From assembly GCA_030526935.1 (NCBI GenBank), contig JAUNBY010000026.1, forward strand, positions 1 to 16,792: a DNA stretch of 16,792 nucleotides. Direction: 5' to 3'. Positions 1 through 7,010 of the stretch are shown here, piece by piece. The notes under the pieces are model-generated. The model worked only from the letters and a program-made list of their open reading frames with translations, searched no databases and was not told the origin of the DNA. Made by a program: the position numbers and the translations under genes. The DNA comes from Clostridia bacterium (lineage in GTDB: Bacteria; Bacillota; Clostridia; Christensenellales; Aristaeellaceae). How positions within the stretch are numbered: the first letter of the stretch is position 1; each line of letters opens with the position of its first letter.

Positions 1-16
1 CTTCCGCTCGATTCAT
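1..16 (-). CDS. possible start of a further gene in the spo0A/dnaD block (partial)
   Basis: An ATG at position 16 on the minus strand opens a frame (M-N-R-A-E) that runs off the left edge. It lies six bases after the stop of the DnaD-like gene, and a GGAAAGGA-like purine stretch lies upstream inside that gene. DnaD-like genes in Clostridia are often followed by a DnaC/DnaI-type helicase loader, so this could be one. Five codons cannot identify the product, and the call rests on position only. Confidence 0.3.
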
Positions 17-21
17 TTGTA

Positions 22-1464
22 TCAGCCGTCCTTTCCGCTCGCATCGTTGAGGTCGACGAACAGCCCGTCGTAATAACCGTCGTCGGTTTCTCTATGGTCA
101 AACTGGTGGAACAGCGATTTCGTCGCGGGTTTAACGGATGTATAAGCCATCGCCGAATCGACCGTCGCGACTCCGGCGGCTTTCCATTCGCCAAGCCGCT
201 TTTCAATATATCGCATGGGCAGGCTCATACCCTTGGCGCAGGAGGCCGCGTAGATTATCAGATCCAGAGAAGCTATATTAAGCCATTGCCCAACCTGATC
301 GATATCTGCGTCGGACGCGGAGCGGTTTACGCCGGCGCGTTCGAAGACTTCGAGCGTCGTCGAGCGCAGGCTCTCCCGCTTTTGAAGATAGGCGTTGACG
401 GCCTCCGGAGTCGTAAGTCCCAGCTTCATCCACTTTTCAAGCACATCCTCGAGTTTTCGGAAGGAATGCTGGTTGTGGGAATTGCATTTCGCGGCGGCGC
501 GCAATATGGTTTCATGCGCGAAGCCCTTATCAATATAATCTATATACGACCTTATAATATCGATCGTGGGCGTTCTGCTCGCGGCGCCAAGCGCTTCGAG
601 CACCGCCTTAACTTCCGGGTAAGCGGCGTTTTCCTGCTCGGTTCTGCTTCTCATGCCGGAAAGTATGCCGTCGAGATAGCCAAACGACGGATTTGTCGCC
701 TTCGTGGTCTCGTCGAGAGCCTTGATTATCGTTTCCTCGTCGAGTCCCCACTCGCCAAGCCATTTCGCGCATAGCGCTATTTCAGGAACGCTTGCGTTCC
801 TGCGCTTCATGCCGAGCTTATCTATGACCGTCTTGGCCAGTTTGTTCGGGGGAAGCTCTTTTTCCATTTCATTTATGGCCATCTCCATGGTATTAACCCC
901 TCTGTTGGCCCAATCTACGGCTTTGTCCTTCAATACCTTAAATATATACCCGGTCGATCGCGGTTTGCCGCCGTTTCGCAATGTCAACAATTCGTTGGTC
1001 TTTTCGCACATGTATAAAACCACGTCCTGTGGAAGGTTCAATTCTTCGACCCATTCCGCCGCAAGGCGGAATTGCTGCGCGTGAAGAATGCCGAACATGC
1101 TTTGAAGGCGTTCGTTGTATTCATGTAGCTTGTAGGCGGGGTTTTCCTCCTTGGCGCTTTCTATCATAGCGCTTCTTACGTTCATGTACTGAAACGTCGG
1201 GGGATTGTCGCTGACGCCCATCATTAAGCCTTTGCGCTCCCAGTAGCGCAAGGCTTCGACTACGTTTTCCTCCGGTATTTCAAGCGCCCTGGAAACGCCT
1301 TTTATGGAGAGATCCTTGTCCGGATAGCGGCATACCGCAAGTCCGTACAGGTAGACCTTAACGGCGTCCCCAGGCGCGTAAGGCATGAATTCGAGCAGGA
1401 AAAGGTTTTCTATAGGCGTCACGTCGTATAACGCATAGTTATCCGACAATGATATTTCCTGCAT
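22..1464 (-). CDS. DnaD-domain replication initiation/primosome protein with repeated C-terminal domains
   Basis: 480 residues. DnaD-family proteins help open oriC and load the replicative helicase in Bacillota. Residues 1-105 look like the N-terminal winged-helix part. After that, a DnaB_2-like unit seems to occur four times, at about 118-194, 210-275, 283-358 and 366-440. Each unit ends in a related helix: Y173...W185, Y263...M271, L339...W345 and Y419...W427, mostly followed by a Gly-Val/Leu. DnaD normally has one such domain and DnaB two, so 480 residues with four is long. The acidic tail (455-480) resembles nothing recognised. Start: ATG with GGGGG eight bases upstream. It lies 60 bp after spo0A with no terminator between, so co-transcription is likely. 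Family is fairly sure; the repeat count is read by eye. Confidence 0.82.
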   Translation of the reverse strand: MQEISLSDNYALYDVTPIENLFLLEFMPYAPGDAVKVYLYGLAVCRYPDKDLSIKGVSRALEIPEENVVEALRYWERKGLMMGVSDNPPTFQYMNVRSAMIESAKEENPAYKLHEYNERLQSMFGILHAQQFRLAAEWVEELNLPQDVVLYMCEKTNELLTLRNGGKPRSTGYIFKVLKDKAVDWANRGVNTMEMAINEMEKELPPNKLAKTVIDKLGMKRRNASVPEIALCAKWLGEWGLDEETIIKALDETTKATNPSFGYLDGILSGMRSRTEQENAAYPEVKAVLEALGAASRTPTIDIIRSYIDYIDKGFAHETILRAAAKCNSHNQHSFRKLEDVLEKWMKLGLTTPEAVNAYLQKRESLRSTTLEVFERAGVNRSASDADIDQVGQWLNIASLDLIIYAASCAKGMSLPMRYIEKRLGEWKAAGVATVDSAMAYTSVKPATKSLFHQFDHRETDDGYYDGLFVDLNDASGKDG

Positions 1465-1524
1465 TTTTTATTCCCCCTGCCAAAATCATTTGTGAATTGC
1501 CGATTTGCGCCGCTTTTTCTGATG

Positions 1525-2295
1525 TTATACCTGTTTAGACGTCGCGAGTTTGTCCGCTATGAGCGCGATAAACTCGCCGTTTGTCGGCTTGTCGTTGGGC
1601 GAAAACAGGCTATATCCATACATGCGGTTTACGCTTTCCAGACGCCCTCTGTTCCACGCGACTTCTATGGCGTGGCGCATGGCGCGTTCTACCTTGCTCG
1701 CGGTCACGTCGAAGCGCCGGGCTATGCTGGGATACAGTTCCTTGGTTATGCGGCCTATTACGTCATGGTCGTCGATTACCATCTTGACCGCTTCGCGAAG
1801 ATACTGATAGCCCCTTATGTGCGCGGGTATGCCTATCGTTAGAAACAGGTTGGTTATCTGCTCGTCTATATTCACGCAGACCTCTTCTTTTTCCGCGCTC
1901 GGCGCAGGGGCGGACGTCAGGGCGTATATTTCGCGTATACGGTTGAACAGTATATCCATGTCGACAGGCTTTACCATGTAGTAACTCGCGCCTAAACGCA
2001 TGGCCCTTTCTATGAAATCGTCGCGCCTGAGTCCCGTGAGCATTATGACCCTCGCAGCGGGCTGAATGCGCGATTCGCCAAGCGCTTTAAGCACCGCGAA
2101 GCCGTCCATTCGAGGCATAATCACGTCGAGCAGCATTATGTCGGGCTTATACTGCGCGGCAAGTTTTACCGCCTGTTCGCCGTCATTCGCGACGGCTATA
2201 AGTTCCATATCGGCCTTGTCCGACAAATAAGCCTCTATGCCGTCTATCATGGCCTGGTTGTCGTCAGCTATCATAACGCGTATACGTTTTTCCAT
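1525..2295 (-). CDS. spo0A: Spo0A, sporulation master response regulator
   Basis: 256 residues, close to the usual Spo0A length. The receiver domain (about 1-120) has acidic pocket D11/D12, phospho-acceptor D57 (in DIMLLDVIMP), T87 and K109. The C-terminal effector domain (about 145-256) has the Spo0A-specific segments TNLFLTIGIPAHIRGYQYLR, KELYPSIARRF, VERAMRHAIEVAW and PTNGEFIALIADKL. Spo0A~P activates or represses sporulation-entry genes by binding 0A boxes. The frame can be opened 30 codons earlier, but ATG 2295 has GGAGGGG six bases upstream and aligns with the family start. The gene lies 86 bp after scpB and 60 bp before a DnaD-like gene. In many Clostridia spo0A follows spoIVB; here its neighbour is scpB. 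No convincing own promoter was found in the 86-bp gap, although one could exist there. Confidence 0.97.
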   Translation of the reverse strand: MEKRIRVMIADDNQAMIDGIEAYLSDKADMELIAVANDGEQAVKLAAQYKPDIMLLDVIMPRMDGFAVLKALGESRIQPAARVIMLTGLRRDDFIERAMRLGASYYMVKPVDMDILFNRIREIYALTSAPAPSAEKEEVCVNIDEQITNLFLTIGIPAHIRGYQYLREAVKMVIDDHDVIGRITKELYPSIARRFDVTASKVERAMRHAIEVAWNRGRLESVNRMYGYSLFSPNDKPTNGEFIALIADKLATSKQV

Positions 2296-2381
2296 GTTTT
2301 TCCCCTCCATAATATACTTATATCTACATATATGAAGGTAACGCCGCCCATATGACAAATAATACGCCATATTGCGCAAAA

Positions 2382-2918
2382 TCATTCATATGTCGCGTCT
2401 TCGTCGTCTTGCGCGTCGTTTTCGGGAAGCTCGTCGAGCGACGATATTCCAAAATGCTGCAAAAATGCGATAGTCGTGCCATATAATATGGGCCTTCCGA
2501 GCGTTTCGCGCCGCCCCAGTTCCTGAATAAGTCCCTTATTTAAAAGGGACTGCACCGAGTAATCGCATTTAACGCCGCGAACCGCCTCTATCTGCGACTT
2601 GGTTACAGGCTGCCGATAGGCGATAATCGACAGGGTTTCCATCGCCGCCTGAGAAAGCGACTGCCTTTGCACCGGCTGCAATAGCCTTTCGACATATACG
2701 GCGTATTCGGGCGCTATGGACAATTGTATACACCCATCGTAGCGATTAAGCCTGAGGCCGCGCCTGTCATCGACATAGCTTTTTATGAGAGAATGAAGTA
2801 TATCCTCAAATTCATCGCCGGTCATGTCAAGCGCGTGCGCTATGTCCTTTATTGGCACGGGTTCGCCGCATACGAAAAGTATAGCTTCGACGATACCCTT
2901 GATTTCAAGCTCGTCCAT
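2382..2918 (-). CDS. scpB: ScpB, segregation and condensation protein B
   Basis: 178 residues, normal for ScpB. ScpB dimers join ScpA and SMC in the condensin complex that compacts and separates chromosomes. Two winged-helix units are visible: about 1-80 (starting ELEIKGIVEAILFVCGEPV) and about 85-165, with the family hallmarks LSQAAMETLSIIAYRQPVT, IEAVRG and GRRETLGRPILYGTT. The ATG overlaps the stop of the upstream VOC gene (ATGA) and has no Shine-Dalgarno of its own, which suggests translational coupling. scpA, the usual upstream partner, is not next to it; a glyoxalase-like gene takes that place. The acidic tail ends in a D/E-rich stretch. Confidence 0.95.
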   Translation of the reverse strand: MDELEIKGIVEAILFVCGEPVPIKDIAHALDMTGDEFEDILHSLIKSYVDDRRGLRLNRYDGCIQLSIAPEYAVYVERLLQPVQRQSLSQAAMETLSIIAYRQPVTKSQIEAVRGVKCDYSVQSLLNKGLIQELGRRETLGRPILYGTTIAFLQHFGISSLDELPENDAQDDEDATYE

Positions 2919-3283
2919 CAGATTTTGGGCGGCACTATCTCGATCCAGTGTCCGTCGGGGTCGTTTATAAAGTAAAGCCCCATCTCGACGTTTTCATAGC
3001 ATATGCAGCCCATTTCCTCGTGAAGCGCGTGAGCGGCCTGATAGTCGTCCACCCTGAAACACATATGCGTCTCGTTCTCGCCTAAATCATAAGCGCCATT
3101 GTGGTTTTTGAGATACGTTAGCTCCAGTTTATAATCGCTTACGCCGTCGGTAAGAAACACGAGCGTGAAATCGCTCGCTTCCTTGCGCCTTTGCTCGAAA
3201 AGACCGAGCGCTTTCGAATAGAATATAAGGCTTTTCTGCAAATCCGATACGTTCAGGTTTGTGTGATCAAATGCAAACTTCAC
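2918..3283 (-). CDS. VOC-family metalloenzyme, glyoxalase I-like
   Basis: 121 residues from GTG 3283. Glyoxalase I isomerises the methylglyoxal-thiol adduct to lactoyl-thiol. The two beta-alpha-beta-beta-beta modules are visible (FDHTNLNVSDLQKSLIFYSK, then ETHMCFRVDDYQAAHALHEE), ending in FINDPDGHWIEIV. Candidate metal ligands H7, E54, H73 and E115 give the H-E-H-E pattern of glyoxalase I, so GloA activity is plausible, but other VOC enzymes share it. A TTG five codons earlier also opens the frame, but GGAGGGG six bases before the GTG decides the start. The stop overlaps the scpB start by four bases. Confidence 0.85.
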   Translation of the reverse strand: MKFAFDHTNLNVSDLQKSLIFYSKALGLFEQRRKEASDFTLVFLTDGVSDYKLELTYLKNHNGAYDLGENETHMCFRVDDYQAAHALHEEMGCICYENVEMGLYFINDPDGHWIEIVPPKI

Positions 3284-3330
3284 GTTTAGCCCCTCCAAAT
3301 TATGATTGAACCAAAGGCGGACGCAGCGCG

Positions 3331-3870
3331 CTACTTCATCGCCTCTATAGTCATTCCTATAAGCTCGTTAAGCTCCATTCCGAGCATTTCCGCGCCCTGT
3401 TTGATTATATCGCGCGAACAGCCGGCGGCAAAGCGCTTGTCCTTGAATTTTTTGACGATAGATTTAACTTCCATGCCCTCCATGCCGGTCGGACGCATAA
3501 GCGCCGCCGCGCCTATAAGCCCGGTAAGCTCGTCAACCGCGAACAGCACCTTTTCCATCTGCTTTTCTGGCTTTATATCCACGCATATGCCCCATCCGTG
3601 GCTCGCGACGGAGCGTATGAAGTCCTCGTCGATGTCCATTTCGCGCATCATCTGCTGGGTTTTGACGCAATGCTGATCGGGATACAGTTCAAAATCCAAA
3701 TCGTGCATTATGCCGACGGCCTTCCAGTAATCGACGTTGTCGGCGTCGTACTTTTCGGCGAATTTGGCCATCACGTCCCCGACGGTAATGGCATGCTGTA
3801 TGTGGAAATCCTCTTTATTATAGCGCTTTACTATCTCAAGCGCTTCTTCGGGCGAAGGTATATAGCTCAT
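3331..3870 (-). CDS. HD-domain protein, probable phosphohydrolase
   Basis: 179 residues. HD-domain proteins are metal-dependent phosphohydrolases. Candidate ligands are H26 (FHIQHA), the HD pair H56-D57 (GIMHDLDFEL), H91 (ASHGWG) and D113 (AVDELTGLI). The protein is a single small HD domain with no sensor or GGDEF/EAL part and matches the uncharacterised stand-alone HD hydrolases common in Clostridia; the substrate is unknown. The frame opens 13 codons upstream at 3909, but ATG 3870 is preceded by GGGGAT and gives the family-like start MSYIPSPEEAL. It lies 75 bp after the carboxypeptidase and 47 bp before the VOC gene in an apparent operon. Confidence 0.8.
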   Translation of the reverse strand: MSYIPSPEEALEIVKRYNKEDFHIQHAITVGDVMAKFAEKYDADNVDYWKAVGIMHDLDFELYPDQHCVKTQQMMREMDIDEDFIRSVASHGWGICVDIKPEKQMEKVLFAVDELTGLIGAAALMRPTGMEGMEVKSIVKKFKDKRFAAGCSRDIIKQGAEMLGMELNELIGMTIEAMK

Positions 3871-3908
3871 TTTATCCCCGTACCGGTGCGGCTCCGGCGT
3901 AAAACCCA

Positions 3909-3935
3909 TAATCGCCGCCGCTGTATTAGCGATTA
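3909..3935. repeat. inverted repeat between carboxypeptidase and HD genes
   Basis: Arms TAATCGC (3909-3915) and GCGATTA (3929-3935) pair perfectly around a 13-base loop in the 75-bp gap. No T-run follows, so it is not a standard terminator. It could be an mRNA processing hairpin, or chance. Confidence 0.3.
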
Positions 3936-3945
3936 CACGACCTGA

Positions 3946-5304
3946 TTATTGTTCGAGCAGCGCGAAGCCGTAGTTAAATAGCTTCGCCGCGTCCTGCCAT
4001 TTATATTCCCTGACCAATCCACTGTGCAGCACTACCGCTACGAGGTTTATCCCGTCCTTCTCGGCGGCTCCCACATAACATTGCCCGGCGACGGAGGTAT
4101 ATCCGGTCTTTATTCCATAGGCGTAGGGATAGTAGTTCGAAGAACTGGAATTAAGTATGCTGTAGCTGTTGTTGAGCGTGAGCGCCTTGCGGTTTTTAGT
4201 CGCGGACATGACATATGTGCGCGTGGACACTATGGTCTTAAACTCGCTGTTCCTTAACGCCGCGCAGGTGAGCAGTCCCATATCCCTGGCGGTCGTATAG
4301 TGTTCATTGTCGTCATAGCCGTGGGGGTTGGCGTAATGAGTACCCGTCATGCCTAGCGACTGGGCCTTGGCGTTCATGGCGTTTACAAATGATGATACGT
4401 CGCCCGAGACGAGCGTGGCTATGGCGTTGGCCGCGTCGTTTCCGGACTTTATCATAAGCCCGTAGAGAAGATCCCTGAAGGGCATTACCTCTCCCGCGTA
4501 TACGGGAACAACCGACGAATCCCACGGAACGTCCCCGGCGGACTTGGGAACGGTTATGGTCGAGCTGATATCGCCATTTTCGAGCGCCAGCAGAAGCGTC
4601 ATAATCTTCGTCGTGCTCGCGGGATAGCTCCTGTCGTCGGCGTTCTTCTCAAACAAAACCTCTCCGGTGTCAGCGTTCATCAGTATGGCGTTTGTGGCGT
4701 ACAGCGCCCTCGTCGTCAGCGACAGGGGATCGGACGCGGAAAAACCGGCGGGAAGCTTTTTTCTCACGCTGTCGGGCACGTCATAGATGGTTTCGAGGGT
4801 ATACCGGTCGGCAACTCCGATTTGCGCTACGGCTTCAAGTCCCGCCTCCGCCATAGCTTCCTGAAACTCCGCGACGGCGCTTCGAGTTTGATTGCCATAT
4901 ACCCCGTCGATCGAGCCGTCGAGCAGGTTTAGCGCCATAAGGCGCTGTTGAAGAAGCTTTACGCGCTCGCCCTGCGAGCCTGTCATCAAATCGGGAGCCT
5001 CAAGAGCTTCGTTATCGGCATAGAGGTATTCCTTAGTCTGTCTGCCCGCGATTCCGTCTACGTCAACCTCGCGTCCGAGAGAGACCAGATGTTCCTGAAA
5101 GGCTATGACCGCGCTTTTCGTCATTTCACCGAAATGACCGTCGGCTTCGCCGTATAAAAAGCCGAGTTCTATGAGTCTCGATTGCAGCCTTACGACGTCG
5201 TCGCCCGTCGAGCCGACCCTTGAGACCTCGTCCGCGACGACCGCGAACGGCACAGCCGTTATGAGCATAACGGCGACGAAGATAAAAGACAATACTCGCT
5301 TCAA
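3946..5304 (-). CDS. secreted D-alanyl-D-alanine carboxypeptidase with two peptidoglycan-binding domains
   Basis: 452 residues from a TTG start, with GGGGAGG ten bases upstream. Residues 1-24 form a Sec signal peptide (MKRVLSFIFVAVMLITAVPF...ADE). Two PG_binding_1 modules follow, at about 30-95 (GDDVVRLQSRLIELGFL) and 105-172 (GERVKLLQQRLMALNLL). A peptidase S11 (DacA/DacF-type) domain fills about 190-452 with all three motifs: S230-T-T-K233, S287-G-N289 and K399-T-G401. It removes the terminal D-Ala from peptidoglycan stem peptides outside the membrane. The usual C-terminal amphipathic anchor is not obvious, so wall binding may rely on the N-terminal modules. Being first in the scpB-spo0A block, it may act in sporulation, as DacF/DacB do in Bacillus, but that is inference. 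Confidence 0.95.
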   Translation of the reverse strand: MKRVLSFIFVAVMLITAVPFAVVADEVSRVGSTGDDVVRLQSRLIELGFLYGEADGHFGEMTKSAVIAFQEHLVSLGREVDVDGIAGRQTKEYLYADNEALEAPDLMTGSQGERVKLLQQRLMALNLLDGSIDGVYGNQTRSAVAEFQEAMAEAGLEAVAQIGVADRYTLETIYDVPDSVRKKLPAGFSASDPLSLTTRALYATNAILMNADTGEVLFEKNADDRSYPASTTKIMTLLLALENGDISSTITVPKSAGDVPWDSSVVPVYAGEVMPFRDLLYGLMIKSGNDAANAIATLVSGDVSSFVNAMNAKAQSLGMTGTHYANPHGYDDNEHYTTARDMGLLTCAALRNSEFKTIVSTRTYVMSATKNRKALTLNNSYSILNSSSSNYYPYAYGIKTGYTSVAGQCYVGAAEKDGINLVAVVLHSGLVREYKWQDAAKLFNYGFALLEQ

Positions 5305-5348
5305 ATCAAAAAAACCTCCCCGTCAGATGAAAGACAAATCTGCCCTTC

Positions 5349-5357
5349 ATTATACCA
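5349..5357 (-). promoter_or_regulatory. extended -10 promoter of the carboxypeptidase-spo0A block
   Basis: On the minus strand TGGTATAAT is a consensus -10 with the TGN extension. No good -35 lies 16-18 bp upstream, which fits an extended -10 promoter. Transcription would start near 5342. The first bases of the mRNA would then form a small hairpin (CAGAT at 5338-5342 with ATCTG at 5324-5328) just before the ribosome binding site. Confidence 0.6.
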
Positions 5358-5406
5358 TCATCGCGGGGAGGATTGAGTATATCCATGTAAACTTTTGATT
5401 TTATCG

Positions 5407-5435
5407 TTGTCGCATAAAATCGTTGATGCTATAAT
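5407..5435 (+). promoter_or_regulatory. promoter of the DHDPS-family gene
   Basis: TTGTCG (5407-5412) is followed after 17 bp by TATAAT (5430-5435), with an extended TGC before the -10. The predicted start near 5442 leaves a leader of about 117 bases before the TTG codon. The leader holds the palindrome at 5472-5484 and a GCGGT/ACCGC mini-hairpin. Confidence 0.6.
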
Positions 5436-5471
5436 CATGGAAGAAACTCTGCCATTAAAACGCGCCCGACG

Positions 5472-5484
5472 GCAAACTGTTTGC
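5472..5484. promoter_or_regulatory. palindrome in the DHDPS-family leader, candidate operator
   Basis: GCAAACTGTTTGC is a perfect 6-bp inverted repeat around one base. It lies about 30 bp downstream of the predicted start, where a repressor could act as a roadblock. The binding protein is unknown, and it does not match the CcpA cre consensus well. Confidence 0.3.
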
Positions 5485-5558
5485 GGTGAGAAAACCGCCC
5501 GCGACTGCGCATAACGCGATTTGCGCTGACTTACGATTAAATAGAGGAGGGTCTTACA

Positions 5559-6461
5559 TTGTTTGAGAACAAATATCGCTTTACCGGAATCATCCCCCCT
5601 ATAATATCGCCGATGGATAAAGACAGAAGGCTGGACTGCGACGCGCTGCGCAGACTTATAGACTTCAATCTCGACGGCGGGGCAAGCGGAATATTCTGCA
5701 TGGGTTCGGCGGGCGAGGCTATGATGGTATCCCGCGAGGACTGGCTTAAGTGTATAAAAGTGACTGTGGAACACGTCGCGGGACGCGCTCCCGTATTCGC
5801 CGGCGTCATCGACTCGAGCACTGCCCGCGTCATAGAAAATATTAAACAGGCTGAGCAGGCGGGCGCCGTCAACATGGTAGTAACGCCCGCCTTTTATCTG
5901 CAAAACACCTGTCAGGACGAGATAATCCGCCATTACGAGATCATAGCCCACAGCACGAAAAGCAGTATCGTAGCCTATAATATACCCCCGATGGTTCATT
6001 GCAACATAGACCCTGAAACCGCCGTCAGAATTGCCGAAATCGATAATGTTGTGGCATATAAGGACAGCTCGGGCGATTGGGAGAGGTTTCAGAGGCTTCT
6101 GTTCCTGTTGGGCGATAGGGATATATCGGTGCTTTGCGGTTTGGAAGAAATGGCCGCCGCCGCCGTGCTTATGGGAGCGCAAGGTTGCGTTCCCGGAATG
6201 TCGAACTGTTTCCCCAAATTGTATTCAAGCCTTTACCGCGCCTGCGTCGATAGGGATATTGACCTCGCGTTCAGGCTTCAAAAGGATTGCTATATGCTTA
6301 GAAAGGCCGTCGGAGCAGGAAGCAGCTGGGTGAGCGCAATCAAGTACATCGCGAGCGTCATGGGGTTTGGCGAAAACATAGCTTCATATCCCATACAGCC
6401 GCTTACTGAGCAGCAGATGAGAAGGATTGACGAGATAGTCGCGCCGTATTTAAGCACATAA
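5559..6461 (+). CDS. DHDPS/N-acetylneuraminate lyase superfamily aldolase, probably not DapA
   Basis: 300 residues, normal for this class I aldolase family. Start is TTG with GAGGAGGG seven bases upstream. Schiff-base Lys is K168 (AYKDSSGD) and the catalytic Tyr is Y140 (AYNIPP). The pyruvate-carboxylate loop reads MGSAGE (48-53), not the GTTGE of DapA, so the second Thr of the DHDPS proton relay is absent. Five residues after Y140 there is M145 where DapA has the Arg (R138 in E. coli) that holds the semialdehyde carboxylate. Both changes argue against lysine synthesis and for a sugar-acid or other 2-keto acid substrate, as in NanA, KDG or hydroxy-oxoglutarate lyases. It stands alone on the plus strand, with no sugar-transport gene beside it to name the substrate. 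Confidence 0.88.
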   Translation: MFENKYRFTGIIPPIISPMDKDRRLDCDALRRLIDFNLDGGASGIFCMGSAGEAMMVSREDWLKCIKVTVEHVAGRAPVFAGVIDSSTARVIENIKQAEQAGAVNMVVTPAFYLQNTCQDEIIRHYEIIAHSTKSSIVAYNIPPMVHCNIDPETAVRIAEIDNVVAYKDSSGDWERFQRLLFLLGDRDISVLCGLEEMAAAAVLMGAQGCVPGMSNCFPKLYSSLYRACVDRDIDLAFRLQKDCYMLRKAVGAGSSWVSAIKYIASVMGFGENIASYPIQPLTEQQMRRIDEIVAPYLST

Positions 6462-6501
6462 TCTAAACGCCTGAAAATTGAGAGCGCAGACGAAACAAAC
6501 C

Positions 6502-6520
6502 GGGAGCGCATTGCGCTCCC
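6502..6520 (-). terminator. hairpin between convergent genes, likely terminator for the HutP operon
   Basis: GGGAGCGCATTGCGCTCCC is a perfect 9-bp palindrome around one base, lying between two convergent genes. On the minus strand it is followed by GGTTTGTTTCG, a fair U-rich tail 48 bases after the hutP-like stop. The plus-strand tail is less U-rich. A near-copy lies at 12185-12203. Confidence 0.6.
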
Positions 6521-6567
6521 AGCGTTCGTTGTACTTGCAAATTTTGTTTTTCTACGCGGCCATCCAC

Positions 6568-6993
6568 TCATATCGCCCTGTGTCCCAGCCCTACCGCGAC
6601 TTCATTCAGATGCAACAGTCCTATGCCGAAAAAGACGGCTACGGCGATGTTATTGCCCGAGCGCGCCACGCCGACTTTTCCGCCCACGTTTAAGCCTATG
6701 GCTTTGTTGTTTATCTGAGACAGGGCTTCCCGGGCGGCTCCGGCGACCGCGCCCTCTTCCCGGTATTCGCTCGCGGAAATCACGCCCTCGCGCTTCGCGG
6801 CGACGACGGCTCTTTCGACGATTCGCGTTATCGATGTTACAAACTCGCCGCCGTAATCGACGGCGGCGGCTCTTACCGCTTCTGACGCCAACGATTCCTT
6901 CAGGACTCTTTCTTCGTCGCGAGAGCGGGTCATGCATATGAGCATAGCCGCCCGCGATACGGTCTTGCTTCCGCTGATATTGTTACTTTCCAT
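6568..6993 (-). CDS. HutP-family RNA-binding regulator-like protein
   Basis: 141 residues, similar to Bacillus HutP (148). HutP is a hexameric antiterminator that binds hut mRNA when L-histidine and Mg2+ are present. Family features are the AAKREGVISASEYREEGAVAGAARE helix region (65-89), the GLNVGGKVGVAR strand (100-111) and a GLLHLNEVAVGLGHRAI end (125-141). From memory of the Bacillus protein, metal ligands H73 and H77 lie in YRESHALYH; the aligned segment here is YREEGAVAG, with Gly at both places (G81, G85). Ligand or metal use may therefore differ. No hut genes are nearby. ATG 6993 has AAGGAGG five bases upstream. It is third in the RpiR operon, 63 bp after the flavoprotein gene. Confidence 0.83.
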   Translation of the reverse strand: MESNNISGSKTVSRAAMLICMTRSRDEERVLKESLASEAVRAAAVDYGGEFVTSITRIVERAVVAAKREGVISASEYREEGAVAGAAREALSQINNKAIGLNVGGKVGVARSGNNIAVAVFFGIGLLHLNEVAVGLGHRAI

Positions 6994-7010
6994 AAAAGCC
7001 TCCTTACCCC

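Noticed and set aside
94..774. 226-codon plus-strand open frame in the DnaD-like gene
   Set aside because: Arg-rich antisense frame without ribosome binding site or recognisable motif.
2296..2381. Sigma-H or sigma-A promoter directly upstream of spo0A
   Set aside because: TTGTCA is present but no good -10 lies 16-18 bp from it, and no sigma-H consensus could be read, so no feature is called.
5358..6182. 274-codon minus-strand open frame over the DHDPS-family gene
   Set aside because: Antisense shadow: the plus strand has catalytic Lys and Tyr, a ribosome binding site and a promoter, while this frame has no family resemblance.
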